Counted from the stretch's first letter, positions 1 to 11,812 are shown. The stretch is 64,000 nucleotides of DNA from Adiantum capillus-veneris (GCA_014529385.2 CM043965.1:60464433-60528432), one strand, 5' to 3'. Numbers and translations: made by a program. The notes: generated from the sequence alone by a model not told the origin.

Positions 1-1170
1 CTAATCCTTCTCTTTTGATGGTTGTATAGTTTTTCTCGGACACATTCAATTGTCTACTAGAATAAGAAATGGGAAAATAAAATTTCTGGTCTCCTTGTTG
101 AGCTAATATACATCCAATGGCAAAATTGGAAGCATCAACATGTATATTGAATATCTTATGCCAATCTGGTGCTTTCAATATTGGGGCTGAAGTGAGAGCT
201 TGCTTAAGCTTCATGAAGGATTATTCACACTCATTAGTCCATACAAAGAGTGTAATCAGGCCATACATGGGTTTTGCAATTATGGTATACATGTAAATGA
301 ATTGTCTGTAATATCCATAATGTCCCATGAAAGCTTGAATCCCTTTGATAGTTGTTGCTCTAGGTCATTTAGCAATAACATGAATTTTATCCATATCGCT
401 CGCTATGCCATTGTTAGACACTATATGTCCAAGAATTTTTCATTGTTTGCCCATAATTGTGCAATTTTTAGGATTTAAGAAAATCCATAAAGTCTACATT
501 TTTTCGATACCTTTTTGAGGTGTTCAAAATGATTAGCTCGGATTGATGAATGTACACATAGATCATCCATATATACTTCGAAGAAATTCCTAAGATATTC
601 TTTGAAGGCATGGCTCATCAATCTTTGAAAGGTGGTAGGAGCATTAGTTAACCCAAAAGGCATAACCCTATAGGCAAAAATACCCCATTTAGTTGCAAAG
701 GTAGTTTTATGCTAATCTTTGGGATCAACCAAAATTTGATTGTACCCTAAAAAGCCATCTAAAAGTTGTAATCTTCTTTTCTTGAAACTCGTTCTAAAAC
801 ATGCTCGGTGATTGGAAGAGGGTAGTTGTCTCTAATGGTGGCTGCATTCACTTTTTTTTAGATCGACCCACACTCTTAATTTCCCATTTTTCTTGGGTAC
901 CACCACAATTGGAGACATCCAATTTGTGTGTTCAATTTCAGATATGAATTCAGATTCCTTCAGCTTTTCTATCTCTTCTTTCATCTTTTTGGCAAATGTT
1001 TTGTTATAAGTATATGGACATTGTCTACTTGGCTTCGTATCATTTCTCGTAGGTATGGTATGTTGACAAATTTCTGGATCAACACCCTTGAGATTTTTAT
1101 AAGACCAAGCAAAGATATCTCCGTATTCTTTCAGCAAGCTTAGCAAAAGCTCTTCTTCTTTTTTTGTCAA
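1..1170 (-). pseudogene. Element 1 reverse transcriptase and start of RNase H
   Basis: Would copy element RNA into DNA in the virus-like particle. On the minus strand, 832-1170 encodes the RT N-terminus, including the run SPIVVVPKKNGKLRVWVDLKK. Positions 475-663 encode the MPFGLTNAPTTFQRLM segment and the catalytic YMDD box (EVYMDDLCVHS). Positions 1-475 carry the RT connection (GHYGYYRQFIYMY) and the RNase H start with its first acidic residue (NIHVDASNFAIGCILAQ). The segments lie in different frames or are split by stops, for example near 664-830, so no intact enzyme can be made. The RNase H domain runs off the left edge. Confidence 0.85.
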
Positions 1171-1729
1171 GTCATTTGCAATGTAGGTAGGTCTAGGCTC
1201 TTCTCCTGGTTCGCGGCTAAATCTATCTTCTTTGCATTTTCAGGTCCTTCATAGGACTCACCCTGATTTTTTAGTTCCCTTACAGGTTGCTCGACTATGA
1301 TCTTTTGGTCTTGGAGATTATTTTTTTGTAATGGGATGGAACACTCATTACATGTTCTCTTCCTTGGTTGTATCCATTTTAGTGGTATACATCTTCTTTA
1401 GAGATTTCTTCAACTCTTGAAATTTTTTCTTTCGTTAAACTCGTGTCATGGATGAATTATCATCCAGGTGTTTAGGTTCTGATTGAGTTTCTTTTCTCAT
1501 CTTCCTTCATGTTTTTGTGTCCTACTAGAAACTGATGGCATAGGTCTAGATCTCAAGTTTTTTGTGCCTCTTTGTCTTCTATACCATTTCTGTCTTCTTG
1601 TTTTTTGGTTTGGAAAGTCAAAAAATTTTCCCTCTCCTCCTTTTTATGAGTAGTTTGGCTCTCACATGTTATTTTTCCGACCTAGAATCATCAGATGTAG
1701 CTGATTGTCCTTCAAACTCGTCAGTAGCA

Positions 1730-2972
1730 TCATAAATAGAGGTCTGGAAAGACTTGTTGAGCTTTTAGTAAGTCCTTGGGCTCCTGAACTTCATCTTCAA
1801 TGAAAAGGGTTGAGATCATTTGTATGGGAATTATGTCATAACCATCCTCATTGCAAATTTGAGTAGCCTTAGACGTATTCACACATACATCCATTGTTGC
1901 CAAAAACTTGAGTCCACTCAAATGTCTGAAACAAATGGTCCGGAAAGGGTTGAAGGACATAGGCTTCATCTATGAAATCCCTTTTTAAGATACATTCCTC
2001 TCCTTTTAAACTCTCGTTTTCTGAGGCTCTCCACACATCCAAATAGGCGTGTCTTTGTTTAACCAAGATGGAAGCTTTGATTCAGCTGAAGAGACTGAGT
2101 CAAATACTTGTATCATCGTTTTCATGACATCTCTATAAGTGTGATCTTTCAAATTGACCCTTGTGATTGATCCCACTTGATTCAAATACACGTACTTGTT
2201 TCCTCAATCCTGAATGAGTTGTACTTGCCACATGAATGGTCTTCCCAAGATGATTTCATAGTTAAATTTATTTCCAAAGTCCACTATCACAAAAGTATGT
2301 TGATAATCAATTCCACAGGAGCTACGCATCCCTTTTTCAAGTAGTCCTATGGGTTTTTCGATGTGTCCACCATCAGCCAATTGTAATTTTTTTCAACTTT
2401 GTCTAATGGTTGATTTTCCCTAAGACTCCCATATTGCTTTTGTGGCTATGGCTATGCCAACTCCACTTTCTAATATTTCCATGGTTTCCACATCATTATA
2501 TCTCACCAAAAGGGTTGTGTTTCCTTCTTCCCCTTCGTAGTATTATCTGACTTTGTTCATTAGGATGGATCTAATCTCCTTGTTATCCAGTTCACGTTTC
2601 AATTTACCTATTTTTTTTGCAATTAGCACTGTTATTCCCACCTTCTCTAGAGTGTTTTTTTAAGTCATTCCATAAATATGGTCTAATTTTTAACAGTTCT
2701 CCCAAGGTAAGAGTGCATTGAATGGGTGTAGAGATGATTGAATGGATGTTGTATACCTCTAGGGTCTACTTCACTCTTTTTACCTGAGTGATTTTACACA
2801 CTATGGATTTTTCTTTGTTGTCTCCTAAGTAGCACGGTTGTGTTTTTAGAGTCAATGGTTTAGACATTCCTGATGCTTCAGAGATGCAATCCCCATACAA
2901 AGATTGCATATCATTGTCCATATTAGGAGGTAGATTGTCTAGCCAAACTAGCTCTATAGGAGCTGACTTCAA
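1730..2972 (-). pseudogene. Element 1 retropepsin region of pol, with a damaged active site
   Basis: This matches the protease region of element 2 (55597-57066) segment by segment. The retropepsin core lies at about 2200-2500 on the minus strand, with the conserved NYEIILGRPFM block near 2240-2270. The motif that should read D-S-G reads ILESGVGIAIATK near 2470-2490, so the catalytic Asp has become Glu. Downstream segments (1869-2191) keep the linker motifs PSWLNKDTPIWMCG and SLKGEECILKRDF that element 2 also has. Stops and shifts break the frame several times. The substrate would be the element's own Gag-Pol polyprotein. Confidence 0.7.
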
Positions 2973-3023
2973 AGTTATGCTCCCATCATTAATCTCTCTT
3001 ACTTTTTTTCATAAATGTTCTGG

Positions 3024-4791
3024 TCAGTATTCCTCCACGAGTGGAATTCCATCTAAAGCATCTTCAATGTCATGCACTATGAGTTTTGGCTCTTTAGTTT
3101 CAAGGTGGGGTTCTACCATCGCTTTGGATTTCTCTTTTTTGGTTTTAACTGCAAGCTCCTCGAGTTTTGCTATACTCTCAAGCTTGGGTTTTTGTATTTT
3201 CAGCATTTCTTGAGTAATTCTTACCAAATTTTGATAAGATTCAAGCTAGGCTGTTTCCATATCTGAAGAAGGATAGTTTTTCCATTTGTTTTCCATGTTG
3301 TGGCCTGCTTTAAGCCCCGCTTGGAAAGCTTCCAAGGCTGCATTGATTGGCTCAAAGAATTTCTCTACCAAAATTGATCCTCTAGATTTCATTGTGGTTT
3401 CTTTGATTTCACTCCCGTTTATTTTACTCTTTCTTGGAATAGTTTCTTGACTTTTTCCTCAATTTCATCCTTTTGTTTTTGTTTTCTCATAGTATTCTCT
3501 AATTCATCAAAGGAGTTATGTTTCTTTTTCTTAGCCTGGGCTCTAATGATCACCTTGATTGTAAGTTCACTCTCTGAAGAGCTACTAGGTATCACTTGGA
3601 CTACATTCACTACTACTTTTTCCTTGTTTAACGGATTTTTTGCACATTTTCAGGGAAATGTCCACCCTTTTTGCAAAATTGTGTACAAAAATCTTCAATT
3701 GGATTAATGTTCTTGTCAGGTTCTAGGTATTCACTTTTCCAATGATCATCTGCACCACAATTATGGCAGTTTCCACTCCTTGGCTTAATCATGGGTTTTA
3801 CCATAGGAGGTCTAACACCTTGATTAGCTACATAGTATATTGGTGTAGCATAAGGCATAGGTTCCTCCATTGATGGTGGATGTGAATTATACCACTCTCC
3901 TTCTACCATTACTTTAGATGGGCTAGGCTCAACATAAGGTGTAATAGGTACTAGTGCTTGTTCATCTATGACTCCTTCTGAATGCATGTACTTTAGATGC
4001 ACTCCATTATGTCCTGGATATGGAGATTTTTAACCCAACACTAGTTGTGGTCTTTCCATACCCATCGGTGGTCTTTCTGTTGGGGCCATATTAGGCTAAT
4101 ATTTGTACATGGGTTTTCCTTGTGGCCTCATGGGCACGTATTGAACATTTCCATCGTACTTTGGTCGGTAATAGCACTCATTGGTCTCATAGTTGGTCCA
4201 TTTACCCTCCATAACACACCATTTTTGTGGCCTAACTGATTGTCCCTGTTGAGGTATCCCTTTCCCTGGTCCTCTCGTAGGTGCTTTTTGCATGTTATTC
4301 ATCATTTCATTCATCCTTTTGAGCATGTCTTCTATGGTTTTAAGTGGTGTTGCAGTAGCCATTCCCACTTGTGTTGGTTTTGTGGATGTTGTTTTCTCAC
4401 ACTGAGTATCCTTAGGGACATCTTCTTCATTGAAAATATCACAATTGTCTCCCAAGTCAATAGCATGTGATACACACTCTTCATCAGGGTTTTCAACTTT
4501 TAAATACTGAGTCCCATTTTCATCCATATACATTTTCCCTTGTTTGTTTGACCTTATTTCCTCTTCAATATCTATGTCATGGTCATCAATGCGAATGTCA
4601 TACTCTTCATTAGGATCCAGGTAAACCTGAGCTCCATGGGCATTAGTCTTATAAAAGGTGAGTATATGCTTATATTGCACTGTCGTTCCGGTTCCTGCAT
4701 GAGTCGAATAGGAAGACATTTTGGATGTTGAGTCTGAATATGTGTCTGAAACTTCTTCAAAGATAGTGCCCGAGTGATCAAGTTGATTCAC
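3024..4791 (-). pseudogene. Element 1 gag-like region
   Basis: Three ORF pieces (4096-4791, 3628-4002, 3024-3610) form the gag-side polyprotein. The 231-residue first piece is acidic at its N-terminus and contains the ETNECYYRPKYDG block, also found in element 2 gag (EECYYN). The 124-residue second piece carries a zinc knuckle, CHNCGADDHWKSEYLEP, in which the last Cys is now Tyr. A second Cys/His cluster follows (FCTQFCKKGGHF). The third is a Lys/Glu-rich linker. Gag would form the particle and bind element RNA. The start at 4791 is simply the first Met of the longest open piece. Confidence 0.65.
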
Positions 4792-4987
4792 ACTCTATGT
4801 GGTGGATACTCTACTAGAGGTCTCCCCAAATATGCTTTGATTTGCTAGTATACGACTAGATCTAAGGTTCATATAGACTTGTTAAGCAGTGGATAGAGTA
4901 CTTACTGTCGGATTGAATTGTTATCCGCTTTTCCACTTGACTTGAATGCAACTCCTATCAAACTCTCAATTCTTTGCCTGCAATCTG

Positions 4988-5041
4988 AGTTAGCCGTTTT
5001 AACAAAGTTAGCCGTTTTAACCAAGTTAGCCGTTTTCTCTC
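4988..5041. repeat. Three 18-bp tandem repeats just upstream of element 1 gag
   Basis: The unit AGTTAGCCGTTTTAACAA occurs three times head to tail; the last copy diverges after GTTTT. It sits about 200 bp upstream of the gag ORF in the element's own orientation, in the untranslated leader. Confidence 0.8.
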
Positions 5042-5298
5042 AAAGACTTTACAATTTTTGCTAACTATCGTCTTGGCCTGTGTATATCACTTCAATCTGA
5101 GCTAAGTGAGTCAGCAAATGAGACTTTCAGATTCTATCCCTGCAAAGAGCTAAAGGACTAATCTACAACCTGAAAACTGAGTTAATATGTACTAATTTAG
5201 ACCTGATGGGACCCAAACTTGACCAATGGCCTGGATGATTATGTTGTTCTAACATTGTACTAGCTTAAAAGTCCAAAATCTTGTCTCTGGGTCTCAGT

Positions 5299-6279
5299 AG
5301 TAAATAATCGTGTGATTATTTACTTTTCTCAATTTGTACACTTTTTAGGCTTGTTTTACCAGTAATCACCTTGTTGTGGTCTATGGACAAGTTTCATTGA
5401 GTTGAACAAGATTTGCCCAAGTTATCAACTGTTTAGTGTCCGTAGACTCAGTTTCGAGAATCTGGCTTAAGTCTCACTTTTGTGATCCAAATTTTACCAA
5501 ATTTGATTTGTGGAGTCTACTTGAAATGCTTGACCTTGTGGTATACTCAAATATGCAAAATTGTTCAATTCTAGAGCAGAACTAAATAATCGTGATTATT
5601 TACTATTGAGAATTTTTTGCAACTTTTTGCCAAAATGTTGATACAAACTGGTTAAGCAACTTAGCTTAAGCTCCCTAGCCAAGTTTCACCAAGTTTGGAT
5701 AAACTCTGCTCAACTTGTCAACAATTTTGTGTCTGTAGACTGACTTTACAATCTGGCCACAATTTCCACTTTAATGATCCAAATCTGATATGTGTGCTCA
5801 ATATAACATGATAAAACTTGTGATATGCTTGGTTGATCAAAAAAGTTTTAAAAAGGGACAAAAGTAAATAATCGTTATCATTTACTTTTGACATTTTTTT
5901 AATATCTTTTTGGCCATCTGAGCATATAAACATGTTTAAAACTTCAAACTAAGCTTCTGAGCCAAGTTTCACCAAATTTGAATAAGATTTAGCAAGTCAA
6001 ACTCAATTTCTCAACAATCAGTACAGATTTCGGTTTTTATCAAGTTTTGGTCTATTTTGTGATCCAAATTCTAGGAGCCTTTACAAAAGATGTTTGTAAT
6101 CATGCATAGAGTCTTTGGTATCAACCTTGGTCAATCACAATTATTTAATTTTAGCTTAAAATGAGTACTTTTTGCAATCTTTTCACAATGGAGAGTCTTT
6201 TTATGACCTGTTTTAAGCCTCTGAGTCAAGTCAAAATTTAATTTGGCCTAAAATCTCAAGAAAAAGTAAATAATCTGAG
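5299..6279. repeat. Periodic palindromes in the element 1 leader
   Basis: Inverted repeats with the core TAAATAATCGTGATTATTTA recur at 5299-5324 (11-bp arms, GTGT between), 5582-5603 and 5863-5886 (one imperfect arm). Half-copies lie at 6136-6152 and 6265-6279. Centres of the first four are about 281, 282 and 267 bp apart. The flanking 280-bp units are much more diverged than the palindromes. The middle reads CGTG in the clearest copies, which could derive from CGCG by loss of a methylated CpG (inference). A related half-copy lies in this element's LTR at 8495-8507. Confidence 0.8.
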
Positions 6280-8140
6280 TTGTTGCAAACTCTTGAATAT
6301 TTACCTCAATTGCATCCTTAACACTAGAATGGTAACCTAACAGGACATAAAAGTGTCCTTTCAGGGTTTTGGGAAAAAATTCCAAAACCATAGTAGATCC
6401 ACTCATTTTGAAAAATCCTTTTATGAGCTTATAGTTCAATAACTACTACATATGGAAAAAATGAGAAACTTGTAATTTTTCTCATCCCTTGGTCACTACA
6501 AGCCTCCAAAGTTGATGGACCAGTGCATTTTTCCCAAAACAGCAATTTCTTACGGTTGATTGCATATAATTAATAAGAGTGGACATTTTTGCAGGACAAG
6601 AGATAAAATGCTCCGTTAACTTCAATGGGTTGGTGACCAAAACATATGGTTGCTTTTACCTCACTAATTGTTTTTTGGGCAAAAAAAATAGGTACAAAAA
6701 AGTTGCATTTTTGCCATTCTACAGACCTATCATCAAAGTTTCTATAGTCACGCTCAATACAGATACTATATACATGTTTTCTTAGTTCCCTTTGGGCCTT
6801 TGGATTCAAAAGGAGCCATGGATCATGTCAAAAGGATAATGGATCTCTTACAATTGGAACCTTGGGGGCAATGATAAAGTGCTAAATACAGCAAACATGA
6901 AAAAACTGGGTTTAGCATTATGACCTCTAGAAACCCATAGAAACTACTCAATATCTAGCCAAGTTTATAGTCTATAATTAGATATGGTTACTGCGTACAA
7001 AATACACACAATTGGCCTAAGAAACTAGAAATATTGAGAAAGTTATACTTGCTACTCTAAAATGTATCGTATTCTTTAGCAATCAAAACACTCAACCATC
7101 ATAATATACTATGCTATATAGCATATTAGGTCCCCCAAAACTCAAGGAATATTAGCTTTATCTTATACATTACACTTACACAATCAAAATTGAATTTGGA
7201 TATCAAGAAAGACACCAAAAACAATCATAAAAGTGCTAATTTTGCCCAAAAAACAGGATTATGCAATTCTTGTAAATTGGTCATAACTTTCAATTTTAAC
7301 ACTTAGCTCTCCCTACAAGCATCAAAACATGTTGAGAACTATGAATTCCTAACCTCTAGCCATCTAAACCTCACAAACATGAACTTTAGAGTGGTATAGT
7401 TGCCAAAAATTGAAAAAAAGCCAAAGCAGGACCCGTTTTTTCACACAGTTTAGGTTCAAAAATGTTGTGCAACAGTAAGGTTAATGGTGAGATTGATACT
7501 CAAAAAAAAAAGCTAAGTTTTTTTCAGCCCATAAGACAACTTTGTGGATATATAGCACCTAGAAATTCATTTTCATACTCTTCAAATAATCCAAGAAAAA
7601 TGGTCACTTAACAGGACACAAAAGTGTCCAAGGACATAAAAGTGTCGTGTTACCATTCTAGTGTTAAGCTTACCCTGGTTTATACAACTTTTAGAGCATA
7701 ATCTCCAGCCGGAGTCAGTGGTTGACAGTCTTTTGGTGCTATTTCAAGCCATAGACATGAAATTCTGCAACTTCACATAAACAACTCACAATTGATTCTT
7801 TTGGAGTGAGCAATGCTTTGAGATCCCACCTGAGATTCTACTTACCCTACTCCTACGTTCTTTTGCAATTGGGTTGTGGAAAATGTCCACAAACCTTGGT
7901 TTTTTGAGCTTTGATCTAAAGACTTGTCTCATCCATCAATCATTCTCAAAATCCTAATTTAATCCTACAATACTACAAGGTACTTAGCAAGTACAATCTA
8001 CTTCCAAGCTACCTCTACACAGCAAAAGACAATCTTAAGCTATGCGGTTTTAAAGAGAAAGTTTAGCTCTAGGTGATCCTAGAGGAAGTTAAAGGACAAC
8101 TACATAAGACACTCGTGTTTTCTTTAGTTTAGGTCTATTC

Positions 8141-8159
8141 GTCCCTAGAAACGGTGCCA
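8141..8159 (-). other. Element 1 primer binding site, tRNA-Asp type, degenerate
   Basis: On the minus strand this reads TGGCACCGTTTCTAGGGAC, immediately inside the LTR. It resembles the tRNA-Asp complement TGGCGCCGTTGCCGGGG used by Tat/Athila-type elements, with several changes. Position and orientation agree with the minus-strand gag and pol. Confidence 0.7.
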
Positions 8160-8160
8160 A

Positions 8161-9069
8161 ATATGGGATGGATTTCTAACCTCACTCCTATCTTAGTGCA
8201 GATATAGCAAGAACCACGAACATAATTGTAAATCCATGGGACGAAGCTGACTTGACTAGTGCATAGAGGCTACAAGAGGGTGTCAATCTCTTGGAAAACA
8301 ATAGACAACTCCCATCTAACACAAGCTACACTCAAATGACTAAAGTCATCAAAAGCCAATCACTAATCGACAAACAAAACATGATTACGACATCAAACGA
8401 CATCCAAATGTTACGAAACTTACAGGACAACTATATAGGACCTAAGCACCCATGCTGATGGTCTCAAACCTCACTTTTGATGAAGTGAAAAAATCACGAT
8501 TATTAACAGCAGAGTGAGTTTTTGACCTAGTCATTTTTGACCTCGAAGTCGTTTAAATGCTTAGCAATGATGCCCCAATACCGTGTCTATGCTTACTTTG
8601 TGATTTTCTAGCTTAAATTTCTACTTATCATGAGATTAGGCCGCGTGTCGATGATGTCATAAGCTATGGATTACCATGATATGTTTATGTCAATGCGTAG
8701 AGCTCCTACCTATGGTTGCAGGGCAACTGACGACACTGCAATGTGACAATCGAGAAGGAAGTAGGAAGCACGAGATGGAGAGAAGTGAGCACCGTTAGCT
8801 CACACTGTGTTTCTATCATCCAAAACTTAAAAATAACTTACAAAAATTGGCTTTTATACCTTAGCCAAGGTTTCTTTGGTCAAAAACTAATAATCTGGGA
8901 GCTTTAACTAAGGATAAGCAGGTACAATCTGGAATCTTATAGCCCCGGCTCATTGATTACAATATCCACCTAGAAAATAGGAGTTACAATATTCTCGATT
9001 TATCAAAATAATAAGTATTTTACAATAAAACTCCCAAAAAATGTTACATGGGTTAGCTTGCTGATAACA
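8161..9069 (-). repeat. Element 1 5' LTR
   Basis: The LTR starts directly after the primer site and ends at GCTGATAACA. Length (about 909 bp) and scattered similarity match the 932-bp LTR of element 2 at 61607-62538, which ends TGCTAACA. A family-specific half-palindrome (CACGATTATTAAC) lies at 8495-8507, about 334 bp in; element 2 has its own half-palindrome 348 bp in. The inner boundary is degenerate (ATATGGG where element 2 has TGTTGGC), so the start is good to a few bases. Confidence 0.65.
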
Positions 9070-9198
9070 CGTTGAGTCTTCTGACGTCTTTAGTTCTAAG
9101 TTCCAACCTGGAATAGCTCATTCCAAGCATCTACACTCAAATTAAACCTACATGTCAACACAAAGAATAGAGGGCAATCACACAAGGTTAAAGTAGAA

Positions 9199-9452
9199 TT
9201 AACTACTAATTGGTTACAATCTAGCTAATCAAAGCATCATTTTTAGCAATCATAGAAAGTATGAGAGAGGCATAATTGGTTACTAATTAACTACTAATTG
9301 GTTACAATCTAGCTAATCAAAGCATCATTTTTAGCAATCATAGAAAGTATGAGAGAGGCATAATTGGTTACTAATTAACTACTAATTGGTTACAATCTAG
9401 CTAATCAAAGCATCATTTTTAGCAATCATAGAAAGTATGAGAGAGGCATAAT
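9199..9452. repeat. 88-bp tandem repeat, 2.9 copies
   Basis: Units start at 9199, 9287 and 9375 with TTAACTACTAATTGG and run to GAGAGGCATAAT. The copies look identical, so the duplication is recent compared with the decayed elements on either side. No ORF or known motif lies in the unit. Confidence 0.95.
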
Positions 9453-9540
9453 GAAAGAGAATATAGAATTGATTGATGTAAATCAAGTCACATGAGCACC
9501 AACCCAAGAATATTATGTGAGAAAAGAAGGGGTGCACCTG

Positions 9541-10313
9541 CTAAAAATTTGTTACAAACATTACCTCAGGTCTGGTGAATAATGTTGGGTTAGTGTGAAA
9601 CCAATTATTCTTTATTTTTTTGGCTTTGTCATCCAAAGTCGTGAGGAGAGGATAGTGATCTACAAGAAGTATACTTGGGCTTAGACTGATCCTATTGAAA
9701 TGTTGGCAATCTACATTGACATGTAGCATTTGTCTAACATGACTTTACTCACCATATGGATCTGCTATAGTTTTGCCATGTATATTCCCCTTCTGTACAT
9801 GCATCGCAAAGGTCATGAACTTCCTTATAGTTATCCCAACAAATCTTCTCTTAGCCTTGAATAACCAGACCGAGTCTTAAGAATCTATCTTCAATAGATT
9901 CCACCATGTTGAAATTTCCTACCATGATTATTGGTCCTGTGATAGCAGAAAGTTCTTCCCACAACTGAGCCCTGTTGTAAGAGCTACCTCCTCCATAAAC
10001 TGAAAATAACATATAATTGAAGGGGTGTGGAAGGGGGATGGCACACAAGTATTGTGACCTAAAAGCTGAACCAATTTTAGTGGCAAGATCTTTTTCAAAC
10101 CAATGGATGTACCACCTGATACCCTAACATGAGAAGAGGTGAGCTAGCAAAAGTCAGGGTTTATTTCATTCAATCTCCTCGTAAGTCATCTCCAACTACC
10201 TTAACTTTCTTGTAGGACACAAATATCCATAGGGCTGCCCAAAAGCCACTGCCTAATCTTTTTAGATTTGATGGGGTCAGAGATCCCCTTTACATTCCAA
10301 GATAGGTTCTTCA
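9541..10313 (-). pseudogene. LINE ORF2 endonuclease domain (APE type)
   Basis: The minus strand from about 10313 begins MKNLSWNVKGISDPIKSKK and continues to VLQES, the standard start of plant L1 ORF2 endonuclease. A stop replaces the next codon. Positions 9851-10048 encode YMLFSVYGGGSSYNRAQLW and GPIIMVGNFNMVES-EDR; the usual GDFN metal site reads GNFN. Positions 9541-9729 hold LLVDHYPLLTTL, equivalent to the SDH-x-P block. The endonuclease would nick target DNA. The RT that normally follows is missing. Confidence 0.8.
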
Positions 10314-10633
10314 TCTGCTAGCTTTTTTCTTACCTTTATCCTGTTGACTCTTTGAGGGTGTTCTGGCTATAGCAGAGTGAGGCCTCTTGTTGTCTTTACA
10401 AATGTCCATTGGCTCTGGGGATGTGTTGGTGTTAACTTCTTGCAAAGGTTGCTGGGAGACTTGATTAAAGTCCAAGAGCTTGTCTTTGATTGTAATTTGC
10501 ATAATATTGTTACCACCTTCGTTTTGCTCAACCATTTTTTCTACTGGAGTGGTAGCTACTGCTTCTCCTTCTGAGTTTGATGAGGCATGATCAGAAATGT
10601 TAGAGTCCTATTTTGGAAGGTCTGGAAGGTTTG

Positions 10634-11439
10634 CTAGCAATGAGAATCTGTTGAAGTTCTTGGCTCTGGCCCTATTGTTCTCTCTTCTGGAGTTCGACCC
10701 CCCATTCTTGTTAGGAATAGCTGGGGGTGGATGGGGCGCAGTAGCAGACTTCTGGTTTCTTTCTTTTGGGTTATATGTTGCACTGGCAGTAGGAGGGACT
10801 TGATTCTGAGCCGGTTGGGGGGGAGGGAACTTGATAGGGCATTCTCACACAAAATGACCAGCAACACCACAATGAAAGCAAGCATTGGGTAAATATTTGT
10901 ATGAGATGGGATGTTCCATTGATTCTCCTTCATCAGTGGCTATGACAATGGACTCAAAGAGGGGTTTAGAGAGGTCCATTTCAATCAACATCTGGGGTTT
11001 CCATGAGACGTTGAAATCTCACTGAGGTTTCCCCCCTACGAATTTTTCCTAGCTGCTCCCCTATCAATCTAAGGTGATGGTGAAAGTGCAGAGGGAGGTT
11101 GGGTAGTTCAATCCATACAGGGTAATTCTCTAACGCCAAGTTCTTAGGGCTAAAACTTTTAGACCACTCAAATAAACACAATGGAGAAGCTCTAATGACC
11201 AAATGTCCAGTGCTGAGGATCTCAAAGGCCATTTCAGGGGTTTTGAACATAAACAAGAAGTGATTCTTTGGAAATGCTTGGATGGATTCAAATTTACATC
11301 CTCTGCTTTCCCACTGGTTCTTAATCCATGACCTGAGCACTTCCATTGGAGGTCTAGGTCCTGTTATAAGATTGATAAGGGCTATGGCTTCTAAATCCTT
11401 CTCGTTTTTCTTAACTTGAGTAGCTAGGAGAAACACCAA
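10634..11439 (-). pseudogene. LINE ORF1-like protein: DUF4283 domain plus zinc knuckle
   Basis: Residues 1-150 from 11439 match the plant DUF4283 pattern. They include the run of G-P-R-P, a W at the helix end, FLFMFKTPEMAFEIL, and YPVWIELPNLPLHF. After a frame break, 10840-10933 encodes a CCHC knuckle, CFHCGVAGHFV-x-EC, preceded by ISYKYLPNA, with one in-frame stop inside the knuckle. A Pro/Asn-rich tail follows. Plant L1 ORF1 proteins of this type bind element RNA. Stops make this copy non-functional. Confidence 0.75.
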
Positions 11440-11812
11440 AGGCTTACCTCCACAGTTTTGTCCCTAGCAGTCTTTGGCGTCTTGGCGATGGCGGCTTAAC
11501 TGGCCTGGAGTAGCATTTGGGGAGCACCATGTGGTGCCTTCTTGCACAGGTCCCTGATTCAAGCTTGGTGCCTAAGTGGGAGCATTCACTAGACATGCAT
11601 GACGTGGGCCTTTTTGTTCCAAAGCCTCCTGTAGTTGGCCAGTGATGTCACGAGGGAGGTGTTGGAAAAGTTTCTAAGTAAAGTTATTTGAAGGTCCTAC
11701 CTGGAAAGCAGGGGAAAGGTCCTGTCTCAATAGTGGTCTATGAGGCAGGGGATTTGAGGCCCCCGCCAGACGTTTTCATGGGGAAAAGTTTGAGGAACTA
11801 CCCCCCCTCACC

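Larger units (their letters stand above)
4792..8140 (-). other. Element 1 5' leader, non-coding, 3.3 kb
   Basis: No credible ORF lies between the primer site and gag. The stretch is AT-rich and filled with diverged copies of a roughly 280-bp unit. Units share phrases such as AAGTTTCACCAAGTTTG and carry the palindromes annotated separately. At 6330-6360 and 7610-7670 a phrase about an accession-specific expansion reappears: the run GGACATAAAAGTGTCC occurs near 6344 and its close relatives near 7616 and 7634, once inverted. This suggests a local inverted duplication. Confidence 0.6.
1..9069 (-). mobile_element. Ty3/gypsy element 1, truncated at its 3' side by the window edge
   Basis: Reading right to left, the element shows a 5' LTR (8161-9069), a degenerate tRNA-Asp-like primer site, a long leader, gag, protease, RT and the start of RNase H, where the window ends. 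Gene order and the RT and integrase-side motifs place it in Ty3/gypsy outside the chromoviruses. It resembles the Tat/Athila-like plant lineages, but the exact lineage is uncertain. Every coding part carries stops or frameshifts, so it is an old dead copy. It is a relative, not a copy, of element 2 at 41-62 kb: proteins align throughout, while leader palindromes and LTR sequence have diverged. Confidence 0.85.
9535..11460 (-). mobile_element. 5' part of an L1-type LINE, lacking reverse transcriptase
   Basis: On the minus strand the ORF1-like region comes first, then the start of ORF2 with an APE endonuclease. The reverse transcriptase that should follow is absent to the left of about 9535, where unrelated sequence with the 88-bp repeats begins. 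This is unusual, because LINE copies are normally 5'-truncated. Internal loss or disruption by later insertion is more likely than ordinary target-primed truncation. Confidence 0.75.

Noticed and set aside
5718-6809. Small ORFs in the element 1 leader
   Set aside because: They are inside the non-coding repeated leader, are not shared with element 2 and have no family match.
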